From Arenibacter hampyeongensis (lineage in GTDB: Bacteria; Bacteroidota; Bacteroidia; Flavobacteriales; Flavobacteriaceae): a DNA stretch of 64,000 nt. The stretch's first letter is position 1, and each line of letters begins with the position of its first letter. Of the stretch, positions 37,495-46,648 are shown in pieces. Location of the stretch: assembly GCF_002909255.1 (NCBI RefSeq), contig NZ_PIOB01000009.1:62001-126000 (forward strand), written 5' to 3'. The notes beneath the pieces were generated by a model. It ran no database searches, was not told the DNA's origin, and saw only the letters and a program-made list of their open reading frames with translations. The position numbers and the translations under genes were made by a program.

Positions 37495-38388
37495 TTATTC
37501 TTCAATATATATTTTTAATCCGTTGATAGCGGATTGATTTATAGCAAGTCGTTGATTTTGAGTTGAAAGAATATTTTTTTGGGATAAGAATTCTTTTGCC
37601 TTGTCCAAATTTTGAACCACCAATGTTATCCAATCTACGCCGATATTTTCATCTGAAAGAGTATATGAAATTATTGGTCCGTTCTCAAGAACCCACTTGT
37701 TGGCAGCATCATCTCCAAATAATTTCCGCCAATCGTTTATTGCCGATTGATTAATTAATAAATGAACTTCTTTAAGTCCGACAATTCCTAGTGGGTTGGA
37801 TTTCATTGCGGCTTTGAGTTTTGCATCAAGTTTTTGCTTTGTTTGTCCTTTAATGGTCCTATGAGCAAAATTGTAACCAGGATCTAGGTATTGCCAAAAA
37901 GCAATGTTGACATTGGACCGTTTGCTCATTGAATCAAGATTGATTTGTTTTCCTATTGTAACTTGTGAGTCTTTAGAAATAATCTTAAAATCGAAAGGAG
38001 ATCCATGATTTATGCCCGCATTGGAAATGGCAATGGAAGTTGAATCTATATTTTCTGAATGAAACAATATTCTGTTGTATTTGGCCTCTTTATTAATGCC
38101 AACCATAGGGGGGCTAACTGATAAAAGTTCCAAAGTTGTATTTCCTAAATGAAAGGCAGCATCATATACCACATCGTTACCGAATATGTCAAAGGGCTCC
38201 CATTCAACAGGCAGTTTCAGAGTGTCACGTAGAAAACTACTAAAGTGGTTTACTTTAACTGAATCTTCAAGATATATTTCGAAGATAGAGATGCTATTTG
38301 TTATTGGTTTTGCAGGACTTTTATTAAGAGCCTGATTACATGAAAAAAAAAGCACAATAATTACTAAAGAAATAAAGGTCCGAGTCAT
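37495..38388 (-). CDS. Lipoprotein with glyoxalase/VOC-like domain
   Basis: The 297-residue protein has a lipoprotein signal (VIIVLFFSC, Cys 17). A VOC-like region begins ISIFEIYLEDSVKVNHFSSFLRD and continues AAFHLGNTTLELLSV. A second module (GIVGLKEVHLLINQSAINDWRKLFGDD) echoes the first, as in glyoxalase-like domain proteins with paired beta-alpha-beta-beta units. No substrate is apparent. It is the last - strand gene before the serine recombinase. Confidence 0.65.
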   Translation of the reverse strand: MTRTFISLVIIVLFFSCNQALNKSPAKPITNSISIFEIYLEDSVKVNHFSSFLRDTLKLPVEWEPFDIFGNDVVYDAAFHLGNTTLELLSVSPPMVGINKEAKYNRILFHSENIDSTSIAISNAGINHGSPFDFKIISKDSQVTIGKQINLDSMSKRSNVNIAFWQYLDPGYNFAHRTIKGQTKQKLDAKLKAAMKSNPLGIVGLKEVHLLINQSAINDWRKLFGDDAANKWVLENGPIISYTLSDENIGVDWITLVVQNLDKAKEFLSQKNILSTQNQRLAINQSAINGLKIYIEE

Positions 38389-38791
38389 GGTTCTTTTTTA
38401 TAATGAATGCCAACAATTGGATAGCATCATTGATTAAATCCCACTTATAGAACTAAGATAATAAATCTTTACTAGGGTCGCCCCCTTGAAGGTTAGCGAT
38501 GATTGGAAATCCTATAATTAACCTATCAAATACTCCTGCTAAGTCTTAGTACCATAAAACAGCCTTTTTTTAAAACTGATTTGCAGAATCAGAAGGCTAA
38601 TATTTAGAGTGTCCCAAACGCGGTCTCTTTTAATAGTTTCGTTAATTGACCTTTTATGGAACTACATTCGTACATTTAAACGACCGTTTTATTAAACTTT
38701 ATAGGCTTACAATATTTATTGATTTTAAATAGTTTAAAGTAGCGTACTAAATAATTAGTTTGTATTTTGAGGTTTATTTAAACTTTTAGCT
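38389..38791. other. Intergenic region with recombinase-site candidate
   Basis: 400 bp without a gene. acatttaaacgaccgtttt (38672-38690) contains a near-palindrome and shares TAAACGACCRTTTT with the start of the window (27-40). It lies about 100 nt before the serine recombinase and could be a res-type binding site. Confidence 0.35.
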
Positions 38792-39403
38792 ATGATTTTT
38801 GGTTATGCCAGGGTAAGTACCAATGAACAGAATCTGGATCTGCAATTGGACGCCTTCTTAAAAGAAGGTCTTGATAAAAAGAACATTTATACGGATAAGG
38901 TTTCCAGTTCTCAAGAAGAACGTAAAAGCTTAAGCAAACTTCTGGATTATGCCCGTGAAGGGGACACGATTGTTGTTTGGAAATTGGACCGCCTGGCCAG
39001 AAGCTTGATTCATTTTACAAACTTCATCAACCAACTCAATGAAAAAGGGGTCAAGTTCCGGAGCATTACCGAACCTTTTTTGGATACCACGGACAAGTCT
39101 TCGCATTCCCAGTTCATTGTAAACATGTTCGCTGCCCTAGCACAGTTAGAACGGGATATTATCATTGAGCGAACCAAGGCCGGTTTGGCCTCTGCGAGAG
39201 CTAGGGGTAAAATATTAGGTGCACCTACGGGAATCAGCAATAAAAATCAACAAAAAGCCATAATTTGCGAACAGTACTTTAAAGAGGGTAAATTAACCGT
39301 TTCTGAAATTTGCGAGAGAGTGAATATTTCTAGGGCAACGTATTACAAGTATTTAAGGCATAGAGGGCTTACAGGAAAGTTAAGGCCATATAAAATCTTG
39401 TAG
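38792..39403 (+). CDS. Serine recombinase (resolvase/invertase family)
   Basis: The 203-residue protein has the catalytic N-terminus MIFGYARVSTNEQNLDLQLD with Ser 9 as nucleophile, the VWKLDRLARSL arginine motif, the long E helix (NMFAALAQLERDIIIERTKAGL) and a C-terminal HTH (LTVSEICERVNISRATYYKYL). It is a complete small recombinase of Tn3-resolvase/Hin type. It begins the + strand array of linker-joined small genes, so a role in rearranging this region is possible but unproven. Confidence 0.95.
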   Translation: MIFGYARVSTNEQNLDLQLDAFLKEGLDKKNIYTDKVSSSQEERKSLSKLLDYAREGDTIVVWKLDRLARSLIHFTNFINQLNEKGVKFRSITEPFLDTTDKSSHSQFIVNMFAALAQLERDIIIERTKAGLASARARGKILGAPTGISNKNQQKAIICEQYFKEGKLTVSEICERVNISRATYYKYLRHRGLTGKLRPYKIL

Positions 39404-39415
39404 TTAAAAATTCAA

Positions 39416-40558
39416 TTGAAATTGGAACTAAACAATATATTTAATAGGAGGTTACATTTGGGAGCTTGGTTGCTTACCTTCAGTTTTTTGTTATTTCTAA
39501 ATTGCAAAGAACCACCCAAGAATGGTGCCTTTATTTTGAAAGGAACTGTAACGGATTCTGTTAAACTGTTAACTCTATTTTATAAAGATCAAGAAGTTGC
39601 AATCCCAATAGAAAATGGCCATTTTTTCTTCAAGGATACTATAAATGGCGCTATTATAGTTTCACTATATTCTGACTCCTCATTAACCAGTGACCCCAAT
39701 TATGTCAGCTTTTTTTTAGAACCTGGTGAAATAAAAATCGACCTTATAATGGGTAAGTTTAAAGAGGCGAAAATTACCGGCTCCAACGCCCAGAGGGAAA
39801 AGGAAAAAATGGATAAATTGCTAAAACCGCTAACAAGTCGTTTTGACTCCTATATGATTAGACGTGAAATTATATTAAAGGAGTTGGACAAGGGATCTCC
39901 CGAGGCTACTGGGAAGTGGAAAATACTGGAGGAAGAATGGGAGGATACACAAAGTGAAATCCGTAAAGAGAATCTCGTGTATGCCAGTGAAAACCGTTCA
40001 TCGCATTTAAGCTCTTTGTATTTGTTTAGTTACATAAAATTTATTCCCAAAGATTCTGCTCAGACAATATATGAAAATTTTGATTCCGAAATCAAGAATG
40101 GGCATTATGGTCAAGAGGTAATAAAAAATTTAGTTACAAGGGAGCCTTCAATGGTTGGTGATGTTGCCCCTGCATTCAGCACAAAGGATGTCCATGGAAA
40201 CTCAATAGCTCTTCAAGACTATGAAGGCAAATTCTTGTTATTGCAATTTTGGGCATCTTGGTGTGAACCTTGTAGAAAGTCCAATCCGTTCTTGGTAGAA
40301 TTATACCAACAGCTCCGCACAAAAGATTTTGAAATTATTGGATTGTCAGTAGATAGAGACAAGGATAAATGGCAACAGGCCATTAAAAAAGATGAAATAG
40401 ACTTGTGGCCACATGTTGACGCAATTCAGACAGCGATTGATGTAAAATACAATGTCTTAAGCATTCCTGTTTATATATTAATAGACCCAAAGGGAAAAAT
40501 TATATATAGAGGGGGAATTGAGGGAGTTAAAGAAAAATTAGATCTTTCAGTATTTTGA
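39416..40558 (+). CDS. TlpA-type thiol:disulfide oxidoreductase lipoprotein
   Basis: The frame starts at TTG 39416 and soon gives a lipoprotein signal (WLLTFSFLLFLNC). An N-terminal DUF4369-like beta domain (FILKGTVTDSVKLLTLFY..) leads to a thioredoxin domain with active site FWASWCEPCRKSN (about residues 280-292). The cis-Pro loop is SIPVYILIDPKGK. Such periplasmic TlpA/ResA-like proteins reduce disulfides. It starts 12 nt after the recombinase stop. Confidence 0.88.
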   Translation: MKLELNNIFNRRLHLGAWLLTFSFLLFLNCKEPPKNGAFILKGTVTDSVKLLTLFYKDQEVAIPIENGHFFFKDTINGAIIVSLYSDSSLTSDPNYVSFFLEPGEIKIDLIMGKFKEAKITGSNAQREKEKMDKLLKPLTSRFDSYMIRREIILKELDKGSPEATGKWKILEEEWEDTQSEIRKENLVYASENRSSHLSSLYLFSYIKFIPKDSAQTIYENFDSEIKNGHYGQEVIKNLVTREPSMVGDVAPAFSTKDVHGNSIALQDYEGKFLLLQFWASWCEPCRKSNPFLVELYQQLRTKDFEIIGLSVDRDKDKWQQAIKKDEIDLWPHVDAIQTAIDVKYNVLSIPVYILIDPKGKIIYRGGIEGVKEKLDLSVF

Positions 40559-40606
40559 ATAAACCAAAACAATTGCTGAACAAAGTTCAAAAAGACGATA
40601 TAAAAA

Positions 40607-40945
40607 TTGAAGAAGTTATTCTTAGATGATGTAAGAACCATTGAAATGGTATATGATAAAACAATGGAATCTGAGTTCGATATTGTTCGCACTTATGATG
40701 AATTTGTTGGATACATAGAAAAAAATGGACTTCCAAATTATATAAGTTTCGACAATGATCTTGGTCTGGGAGAAGATGGCAAAGTTGCCCCAGATGGATT
40801 AGCCGCGGCGAAATGGCTTGTCTATAAATCTGGACTAGACTTAAGAAATCTAGATTTTATGGTTCATTCTGCAAATCCGGTTGCCGCTGAACAAATAAAG
40901 GGGCTTTTGAATAACTATATAAAACATTTAAGGACCGAGGATTAA
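40607..40945 (+). CDS. cREC-type receiver-domain protein (cyclic-phosphate-processing receiver family)
   Basis: The frame begins at TTG 40607 eight nt after a linker copy. The 112 residues form a receiver-like fold with KLFLDDVRT at the N-terminus and ISFDNDLGLGEDG near residue 47. These are the acidic motifs of the small cREC family that has been linked by comparative genomics to nucleotide-signalling and immunity contexts. A phosphotransfer role is not assured. It is the first small gene of the array. Confidence 0.75.
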   Translation: MKKLFLDDVRTIEMVYDKTMESEFDIVRTYDEFVGYIEKNGLPNYISFDNDLGLGEDGKVAPDGLAAAKWLVYKSGLDLRNLDFMVHSANPVAAEQIKGLLNNYIKHLRTED

Positions 40946-41035
40946 TACCAAAGTTAAATAAAGGTAATTTTTAAATTTTGGTGATTTCGTTCAGAATTAG
41001 TAAATTTACGTATATAATAATGTAAAATTACCACA

Positions 41036-41458
41036 ATGGTCCTTGCTGAAAAAAATATATTTAAAAGTATTCCTATAGAACTTGATCCTTCTTGGGTCGT
41101 GAATTATTTGGAAAAGAACAAGTTTAATTCAGGCCACGTCAGAGTTTTAAGGGCTAAGGCCAATACGAGTGATAAGATTCTTTCATCCTTGTTGAACCTA
41201 GCTCCAAAAACATTCGTCAGCTATACAAAGGATATTTCCAAAACCAAAGTAGACACCAAAGAACATATTCTTATGCTTATTTCACTTCTCAGGCATGGTT
41301 CCGAAGTATTCGGTTCGGAAGAGGGGTTCAGTCATTGGCTAGATAGCAAAAATGTATTCCTGGACAATAGGAAACCTATTGAATTCTTGAATACCATTAG
41401 TGGAATAAGGATGATAGACGACCGCCTTGTTGCCATTGAATACGGAGATAACATATAA
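41036..41458 (+). CDS. ParS/Xre-MbcA-type antitoxin (DUF2384)
   Basis: The 140-residue protein has an N-terminal helical DNA-binding region (LLNLAPKTFVSYTKD). A DUF2384 C-terminal part follows (HILMLISLLRHGSEVFGSEEGFSHWLDSKN ... GKPIEFL-like NRKPIEFLNTISGIRMIDDRLVAIEYGDNI). This is the antitoxin half of Xre-RES systems. Its TAA stop is directly followed by the ATG of the toxin gene, a translationally coupled pair. Confidence 0.85.
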   Translation: MVLAEKNIFKSIPIELDPSWVVNYLEKNKFNSGHVRVLRAKANTSDKILSSLLNLAPKTFVSYTKDISKTKVDTKEHILMLISLLRHGSEVFGSEEGFSHWLDSKNVFLDNRKPIEFLNTISGIRMIDDRLVAIEYGDNI

Positions 41459-41908
41459 ATGAAGTTATTTAGGATAACAAGGGAGAAATACGCCGAAAAA
41501 CTTGAGGCCTCAGGTAGGACCAATCGGTGGAATATGGAAAAGCAATATGTTATCTATGCTTCATCAAGTCGGTCATTGGCCACACTTGAACTAGTCGCAC
41601 ATAGAAATGCGATTATGGAGGGAATTAAATACAAAATGGTAATTATAAACATCCCTGACAAAAACAACTTTATACATACTGTGGATACAAAGAAGCTAGC
41701 GATTGACTGGCATTTGTTAGAGAATAGATATGCCACACAAAAATATGGGAGTGATTGGTATTCGAAAAGGAGCAGTACAGTGTTAAAAGTACCTTCCGCA
41801 ATCATTAAACAGGAATTTAATTTTGTCATTAATACACAACACCCTGATTTTTCAGAAATAACCATAGAAGGTATAGAGGATTTCAACTGGGACAAAAGAT
41901 TACTTTGA
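41459..41908 (+). CDS. RES-domain toxin
   Basis: The 149-residue protein matches RES toxins: MKLFRITREKYAEKLEASG, then NRWNMEKQYVIYASSSRSLATLELVAH (the R..Y.S...A..E core) and SAIIKQEFNFVINTQHPDF. RES toxins deplete NAD+ and are held by the DUF2384 antitoxin encoded immediately upstream. Intact length and motifs suggest a working toxin-antitoxin unit. Confidence 0.9.
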   Translation: MKLFRITREKYAEKLEASGRTNRWNMEKQYVIYASSSRSLATLELVAHRNAIMEGIKYKMVIINIPDKNNFIHTVDTKKLAIDWHLLENRYATQKYGSDWYSKRSSTVLKVPSAIIKQEFNFVINTQHPDFSEITIEGIEDFNWDKRLL

Positions 41909-42080
41909 AGATTGGTCCATAATGAGGAGACAGTCCATATCGGCAAAAAAGTACAAAGTGAAAATTCAAGTAAATATGGAAAGTAGATATCATAAATGGT
42001 AAGAATTAACAAATAAAGGCAAAGACGAGTTCGGAGACAAAATTTGTTATTGAGGACATACCGACACTTGCTCTTGTGCA

Positions 42081-42173
42081 AATCCTACATTCACAATATT
42101 TAATGAAGCATTAAGTAGGGGTGTGCTTGACGATAGAGATGATAAAAACGGTTGGGAAGATCTTAAAATTTAA
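42081..42173 (+). pseudogene. 3' fragment of an unidentified gene
   Basis: An open stretch without start reads NPTFTIFNEALSRGVL then DDRDDKNGWEDLKI and ends TAA at 42171-42173, five nt before the next ATG. The upstream 41910-42080 has only broken frames and degenerate linker-like bits (aaaattcaagtaaat, acaaataaagg). It is likely the tail of a decayed array gene. Confidence 0.5.
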
Positions 42174-42178
42174 TAAAT

Positions 42179-42532
42179 ATGGCACTCAGTAATTTTTTCA
42201 AAATCAATTTGCCTTACGGCATTAAAAGAAACGATAAAGGTCATTGGACAGCTTTTAACAGGGAATATAAGCCTTTAGGAGAAAATGATTTGTTCAAGCA
42301 TATTCCTGAAGAAGATTTTATTTATACTAATTATGGTACGCTTTCGGATAAATTATTAATGGAACTAGCAGATGGACCTACCTCTGTTCATATGGATGAT
42401 AATAATGTAATAACAAAGGTATTTTTCTATGACGATGCCACGAATCCATCAAATCATTTAGAATATGAAGCTACACTTTGGGATAAATATTTTGAAAAGC
42501 TTAGAATTTTGTCAAATCAAAAGTCTAAATAG
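42179..42532 (+). CDS. Small hypothetical protein, array gene
   Basis: The 117-residue acidic protein (MALSNFFKINLPYGIKRNDK ... LRILSNQKSK) has no signal or membrane segment, and I recognise no family. Its last codons AAG TCT AAA TAG are a linker variant. Soluble, acidic, short and orphan, it is of the kind found among immunity-type genes, but this is only a resemblance. Confidence 0.6.
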   Translation: MALSNFFKINLPYGIKRNDKGHWTAFNREYKPLGENDLFKHIPEEDFIYTNYGTLSDKLLMELADGPTSVHMDDNNVITKVFFYDDATNPSNHLEYEATLWDKYFEKLRILSNQKSK

Positions 42533-42684
42533 GAATGAGTAAGGACACATTGTCGGCGAACATATAGAAAATCGAAAGTTCAAATAAAGGATTTATAAAT
42601 CCGCAAATTAGAAGTATTCACAAAACAGAAATATAGTAACTTGTTACTATATCTGTATATTGCCAGCAAACTTGGAACTGAACT

Positions 42685-43614
42685 ATGAAAAAAACAATTT
42701 CGCGAATGTTATTGGGGTTAGCATCTATATTTGTAATTATATTCTTAGTACTTACACTTTTTCAATTTGATCTTATAGGAATATATGAGCCCCAAAATTT
42801 AAGGTGGATTCCGATATTAATAACCATTATTGCCTTTTACGTTGCTGGTACAATTTGTAGAAAAGTTAACTTAAAATACATCTCTATTTTATTTATTGGA
42901 CTTTTTTTTATTTATGTCCCTTTCGATAGTTTTTATTTTCCTTTTGCTATTTATTTATTTCTGTTTTCAAGTGCCGCGTTAGCTATTGCTCATAAAGAAA
43001 TTTCTAGAAAAATTAGAATTATTTTAGCCAGTGTAATGTCAATGGTTTTTGTTTTTTTTCTTTTAAATCAACCACTAATCATTAAACAAAATGGTTTTGG
43101 TCTCTCAACCGATGGAAGGACATTATTTAATGCAAAAGTACTTTGGAATTTTAACGCTTTTGAACAAAAAAAACTGCCTAGTGAAACCTTTTTGACAATA
43201 GAAAATGAAATATTTGATTTAAAGACATTAGAAGGAAAGACAATATATCTTTCATTTTGGGCAACTTGGTGTGGTCCTTGTTTAGCTCAAAAACCTGAGT
43301 TGGATAGGCTCAAAGAAGAATTCAAAGATAACTCTAAAGTAGTTTTTATTGATATTTCTTTAGACAACGACTCCGAAAAGTGGAAGGAATATCTTAAAAT
43401 AAAAATGCCAAAAGGAATACAGCTAATCTCTAAAAACGAAGTTATAACACGTAAAAATTACCAAATAACCGGAATTCCTAGACATATAATTATAAATAAA
43501 TTGGGAAATTATGGAAACTTGGATTATTTACCAATTGTAAAAGAATATTTAACTAATGAAAAGAAATTGACTGAATTTGTAAATGCAGAATTGAAAGTTT
43601 ATGAAAAAAGATAA
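42685..43614 (+). CDS. Membrane-anchored thioredoxin-fold (TlpA-like) protein
   Basis: The first ~130 residues hold four or five hydrophobic helices, then a periplasmic thioredoxin domain with FWATWCGPCLAQKPELDRL (CxxC near residue 195) and TGIPRHIIINKLG as the cis-Pro loop. It is a ResA/TlpA-like disulfide reductase with its own membrane anchor. A linker copy (42575) lies about 90 nt upstream. AT-richer than the left half of the window. Confidence 0.85.
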   Translation: MKKTISRMLLGLASIFVIIFLVLTLFQFDLIGIYEPQNLRWIPILITIIAFYVAGTICRKVNLKYISILFIGLFFIYVPFDSFYFPFAIYLFLFSSAALAIAHKEISRKIRIILASVMSMVFVFFLLNQPLIIKQNGFGLSTDGRTLFNAKVLWNFNAFEQKKLPSETFLTIENEIFDLKTLEGKTIYLSFWATWCGPCLAQKPELDRLKEEFKDNSKVVFIDISLDNDSEKWKEYLKIKMPKGIQLISKNEVITRKNYQITGIPRHIIINKLGNYGNLDYLPIVKEYLTNEKKLTEFVNAELKVYEKR

Positions 43615-43686
43615 TATAAACTTGATAAAAGTCAGCTGGCTATAAAGAACTTAGTTAACTAAAAGTTCAAATAAAAGATATAAAAT

Positions 43687-43935
43687 ATGTCAGATAAAAT
43701 AGCATTGCTTAGGGGTATACTTAAAAATACTGAGGACGGTAAAACTAAATTACAGTTAGTACAGTTGCAAGGTGTTTTCAAAGCACTTCTAGTTGAAAAA
43801 AATTTCAACAATGGCAGTGTGGATAAAATAAAGGTCAAATGTTTAATAAATGATAACCCCAATTATGAAGAAAATCAATTATTGACTGTTAACTTGAATG
43901 ATGGAGGATTAATAGAAATTCAAATTCTAGATTAA
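43687..43935 (+). CDS. Small hypothetical protein, array gene
   Basis: An 82-residue protein, MSDKIALLRGILKNTEDGK..., starts eight nt after the linker copy at 43662. It is predicted to be mostly beta strand (KLQLVQLQGVFKALLVEK, LLTVNLNDGGLIEIQILD). No family was recognised. Confidence 0.6.
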   Translation: MSDKIALLRGILKNTEDGKTKLQLVQLQGVFKALLVEKNFNNGSVDKIKVKCLINDNPNYEENQLLTVNLNDGGLIEIQILD

Positions 43936-43981
43936 GGAAAACCGTTTAAAAACTAAAGTTCAATTAAAGGATAATACAGAT

Positions 43982-44365
43982 ATGAAGGATTGGGTTGAGA
44001 TCTTAATGGCCTACCGCGAAGGTAAATTTGCGAGATATTTTCATGGACTAACTCCAAGACTTTTAATTGGAGCCAGTCAGATTCCGCTAGGAGAAGTATT
44101 CGAAAATGAAAAAATAGCATACAATATTACAAGGCAGATATTTGAAGAAATGAAGAATTATAATGAGAATGGTTTGGTTGTTACCTCAAATCACTGTGAT
44201 ATAAATCATGGCCCAGTAATGCAATTTACAGAATCGGAATGGAGCGAAGATTCAATCGGAACGAGTTTTGAAATTATATGGAAAAGCTATGGACATGAAA
44301 TTGTTTTGGGTGACTTTGGAATAAGTCCATATGATAGGGATGTTTTAAACACATTAGTTGATTAA
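43982..44365 (+). CDS. Small hypothetical protein, array gene
   Basis: A 127-residue soluble protein (MKDWVEILMAYREGKFARYFHG...) lies 10 nt after the linker copy at 43955. It has a mixed alpha/beta composition and ends YGHEIVLGDFGISPYDRDVL. Not recognised; a typical orphan of this array. Confidence 0.6.
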   Translation: MKDWVEILMAYREGKFARYFHGLTPRLLIGASQIPLGEVFENEKIAYNITRQIFEEMKNYNENGLVVTSNHCDINHGPVMQFTESEWSEDSIGTSFEIIWKSYGHEIVLGDFGISPYDRDVLNTLVD

Positions 44366-44444
44366 TCAACCTTAAAAAGGGCAACACAGAACCTAATTAA
44401 TTAAAGTTCAAATAAACATGAGACTTTGAAATAAAAAAATTAAA

Positions 44445-44732
44445 ATGAGATTGGAAGACCTATATAGAGATCTGCGTGACCTTGATAATAATTTTAATAA
44501 AAATCAAGATTGGCATTATGCAAGAAAAGTGTACGAAGTTATTTCAAATTTTGAAGATGAATACAAACAGAATCATTATGAATATGCAGGTTATTCAGAA
44601 AATCTTATTCGGATTAGAGGAAGCATTTTAATGGTTGACAGAGCGAAAGGAACTTCTCAATATAAACATGGCATCTCTTCAATTATGGATATAATCGAGA
44701 GAGAACTTAAAGATGTTAAATCGAAAGGTTAA
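44445..44732 (+). CDS. Small hypothetical helical protein, array gene
   Basis: A 95-residue, charged, mostly helical protein (MRLEDLYRDLRDLDNNFNKN...). A linker copy at 44403 is followed directly by ATGAGACTTTGA, an abortive start resembling the true start MRLEDL 27 nt later, which suggests a junction between units. The protein is not recognised. Confidence 0.55.
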   Translation: MRLEDLYRDLRDLDNNFNKNQDWHYARKVYEVISNFEDEYKQNHYEYAGYSENLIRIRGSILMVDRAKGTSQYKHGISSIMDIIERELKDVKSKG

Positions 44733-44787
44733 TAACTCATCACTTTACAATGGTGGTTTAATCCCGGAACCTAAAGTTCAAAAAAAG

Positions 44788-45102
44788 ATGACATACTCCC
44801 AAGAAAAATTAATGTTAGCCCTTTACGAATGTTTTGCTATTGGTGAGGGTGATGCTCGTGATAGACTTTCAAAAGCTTTCCAGTATTTTTTATTCAACCT
44901 GAGGGAAGAGCATTTCAGTATTGAGCATTGGAGTAGATTTAATAAAGTAAAAGGCAGACTAACAAAGAATGGACCGTTAACTGCGATTAATGGCGAAGTT
45001 ATAGTCGGGTCTTTTGAGAATGGTAAAAATGGAATGAAGAATAAAACAGCTAGCAAATTAATTATGGAGTTAGTAATGATATATAGGGAACTGAACGCTT
45101 AA
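44788..45102 (+). CDS. Small hypothetical helical protein, array gene
   Basis: ATG 44788 was chosen because it lies directly after a linker copy (aaagttcaaaaaaag); the longer frame from 44713 overlaps the previous gene. The 104 residues (MTYSQEKLMLALYECFAIGE...) are mainly helical, with a central KGRLTKNGPLTAINGEVIV strand region. Not recognised. Confidence 0.6.
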   Translation: MTYSQEKLMLALYECFAIGEGDARDRLSKAFQYFLFNLREEHFSIEHWSRFNKVKGRLTKNGPLTAINGEVIVGSFENGKNGMKNKTASKLIMELVMIYRELNA

Positions 45103-45121
45103 AAGTTCAAATTAAGGATCA

Positions 45122-45220
45122 ATGAAAAACACCTTTCTCATACTATTTCTTTTGTATTTCTTAACGGGATGTAACGAACAGAAATTAAACAAAGTAGTAT
45201 CCAATGATGAGCAAAAATGA
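45122..45220 (+). CDS. Very short lipoprotein or truncated lipoprotein
   Basis: ATG 45122, just after the linker copy at 45102, starts a 32-residue frame with a full lipoprotein signal: MKNTFLILFLLYFLTGC and then NEQKLNKVVSNDEQK. Its 3' end overlaps, in antisense, the end of the membrane-protein gene of the graspetide operon. It may be a lipoprotein cut short when that operon was inserted. Confidence 0.5.
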   Translation: MKNTFLILFLLYFLTGCNEQKLNKVVSNDEQK

Positions 45221-45724
45221 TAATAGAATTAAGCTATAAATTCCATAAATAAAAAATCTATTTGCCCAAATTAGTATTGAACCTTTAGTGTTATTTAAAG
45301 CCTTATTATTGTTGATACTATAAATTAAGTCTGAAATATACTCTTCCTTAAAATTTTCGCTTTTTTCGAAATTCTTTTTCAGGGTTTCTACTGAACAATC
45401 AGAATACTTAAATTTATATATTTTAAATATACCACCTGCTTTAAATATGGACAGTCCTAAAAAAATTATTGTTAGAACAAACATTAACCCTAAAACAATC
45501 TTAAATCCCAAATCTAGACAATTAAGTTTATCGTAAAACAACGGAATAATGAATGAAATAATAGAAATTATTAATCCTGATTGACTTATTAATTGTGATA
45601 CTTTACTCTCAATAATATTCAATCGACTATCCTCGTTTTGAAATAGTCTCAGTAGATAATTGATATAATCATCTAGCAAATCCTTGTTATACATTAACTC
45701 TTTTTTATCTTCTTTTTCAACCAT
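45185..45724 (-). CDS. Small membrane protein of the graspetide operon
   Basis: The 179-residue protein has three hydrophobic segments (about residues 48-65, 73-95, 152-178) and two charged helical loops. It starts 1 nt after the stop of the ATP-grasp gene, so it is translationally coupled to it. It resembles small membrane proteins of the SLATT/Pycsar-effector kind in size and layout, but no family is assigned. In this operon it could serve for export, immunity or membrane targeting of the modified peptide (inference). Confidence 0.65.
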   Translation of the reverse strand: MVEKEDKKELMYNKDLLDDYINYLLRLFQNEDSRLNIIESKVSQLISQSGLIISIISFIIPLFYDKLNCLDLGFKIVLGLMFVLTIIFLGLSIFKAGGIFKIYKFKYSDCSVETLKKNFEKSENFKEEYISDLIYSINNNKALNNTKGSILIWANRFFIYGIYSLILLSFLLIIGYYFV

Positions 45725-45725
45725 A

Positions 45726-46646
45726 TTATTTAGTTAAAAGCTTAATTATCTCGTCAGAGATTTTCAGTCCTGTATCGTTTTCGATCCAAACCCATTGACC
45801 ATTTGGGTTAATCTCCAAAAAAACATAGCCTGAATCTGTTTTTATCAAATCTATAGCGCCAAATTTCAGGTTTAATGTTCTTACAATTTCTTTGCATTTT
45901 TCGGTAATACTCTCTGGTAAATTATATTTGGTGAACTGTGTTCTATCTTTTCTCCAATCAAGTTGTGTACTAACATTTGATTGAGAATCTACTTTAGCAG
46001 AAAACACCTTGTCGTCTACAACAGTAACTCTGAGCTCATATTTTTTAATTATTTCTTGTTGAAAAATCATTGGAAAAGAAATGAAATCTTTCCCATTCAA
46101 TATATGCTCTTTTTTTACCTTATTTGTGAAAATGAGTTTTGCTTTTCCATTTTCAAAAAATCGACCACCAAATAAAGGTTTTATGATAACTTGTTCATTA
46201 TTTTCCTTGAAGAATAATTCGATTTTTTCCTTATCCGTAGAAACGATAGTTTGAGGGATGTCAAAACCAATACTCTTAGCTATCTTTAATTGATATAGCT
46301 TATTTTCTGCCTTATCAATATTATTAGGGTGACTAATCCAGTTTTTTACATCAAGGGAGGACCATAGGTTATTTAGAAATGCTTTGAAGTCCTTAACGAA
46401 AAAAGCCCTTTCATTCTCATTTGAAAATGAAAAATCTGGTGACTTGGTTCTTCTGAACCAAATGGATTTAAAATTTTCATAGCCATCTATCGATATTCTA
46501 ATATTTGAACCAGATTGATAGTTTATATCGTGTTTTATACCAATATCATCTGTATTTAACCTATGATAAGGAATTTCTCTCTTGTTTAAAATATTGATTA
46601 GGTAGTCGGAAGTGTAATCCTCTTTATGTGATATTATTAATATCAT
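45726..46646 (-). CDS. Graspetide synthetase (MvdC/MvdD-like ATP-grasp ligase)
   Basis: The 306-residue protein begins MILIISHKEDYTSDYLINIL and carries RLNTDD and IWFRR, typical of the N-terminal precursor-binding domain of these ligases. ATP-grasp motifs follow: VIIKPLFGG (153-161), QQEIIKKYELRVTVV (196-210), DWRKD (230-234), KFGAIDLI (261-268) and FLEINPNGQW (276-285), the last giving the metal-binding Glu and Asn. The family activates Asp/Glu side chains by phosphorylation and joins them to Thr/Ser or Lys as esters or amides. It lies 2 nt downstream of the precursor gene. Confidence 0.92.
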   Translation of the reverse strand: MILIISHKEDYTSDYLINILNKREIPYHRLNTDDIGIKHDINYQSGSNIRISIDGYENFKSIWFRRTKSPDFSFSNENERAFFVKDFKAFLNNLWSSLDVKNWISHPNNIDKAENKLYQLKIAKSIGFDIPQTIVSTDKEKIELFFKENNEQVIIKPLFGGRFFENGKAKLIFTNKVKKEHILNGKDFISFPMIFQQEIIKKYELRVTVVDDKVFSAKVDSQSNVSTQLDWRKDRTQFTKYNLPESITEKCKEIVRTLNLKFGAIDLIKTDSGYVFLEINPNGQWVWIENDTGLKISDEIIKLLTK

Positions 46647-46648
46647 TT

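Noticed and set aside
27955-38388. One long operon of - strand genes
   Set aside because: Each gene is separated by 70-300 bp of palindromic spacer or an insertion, and functions are unrelated; independent units fit better.
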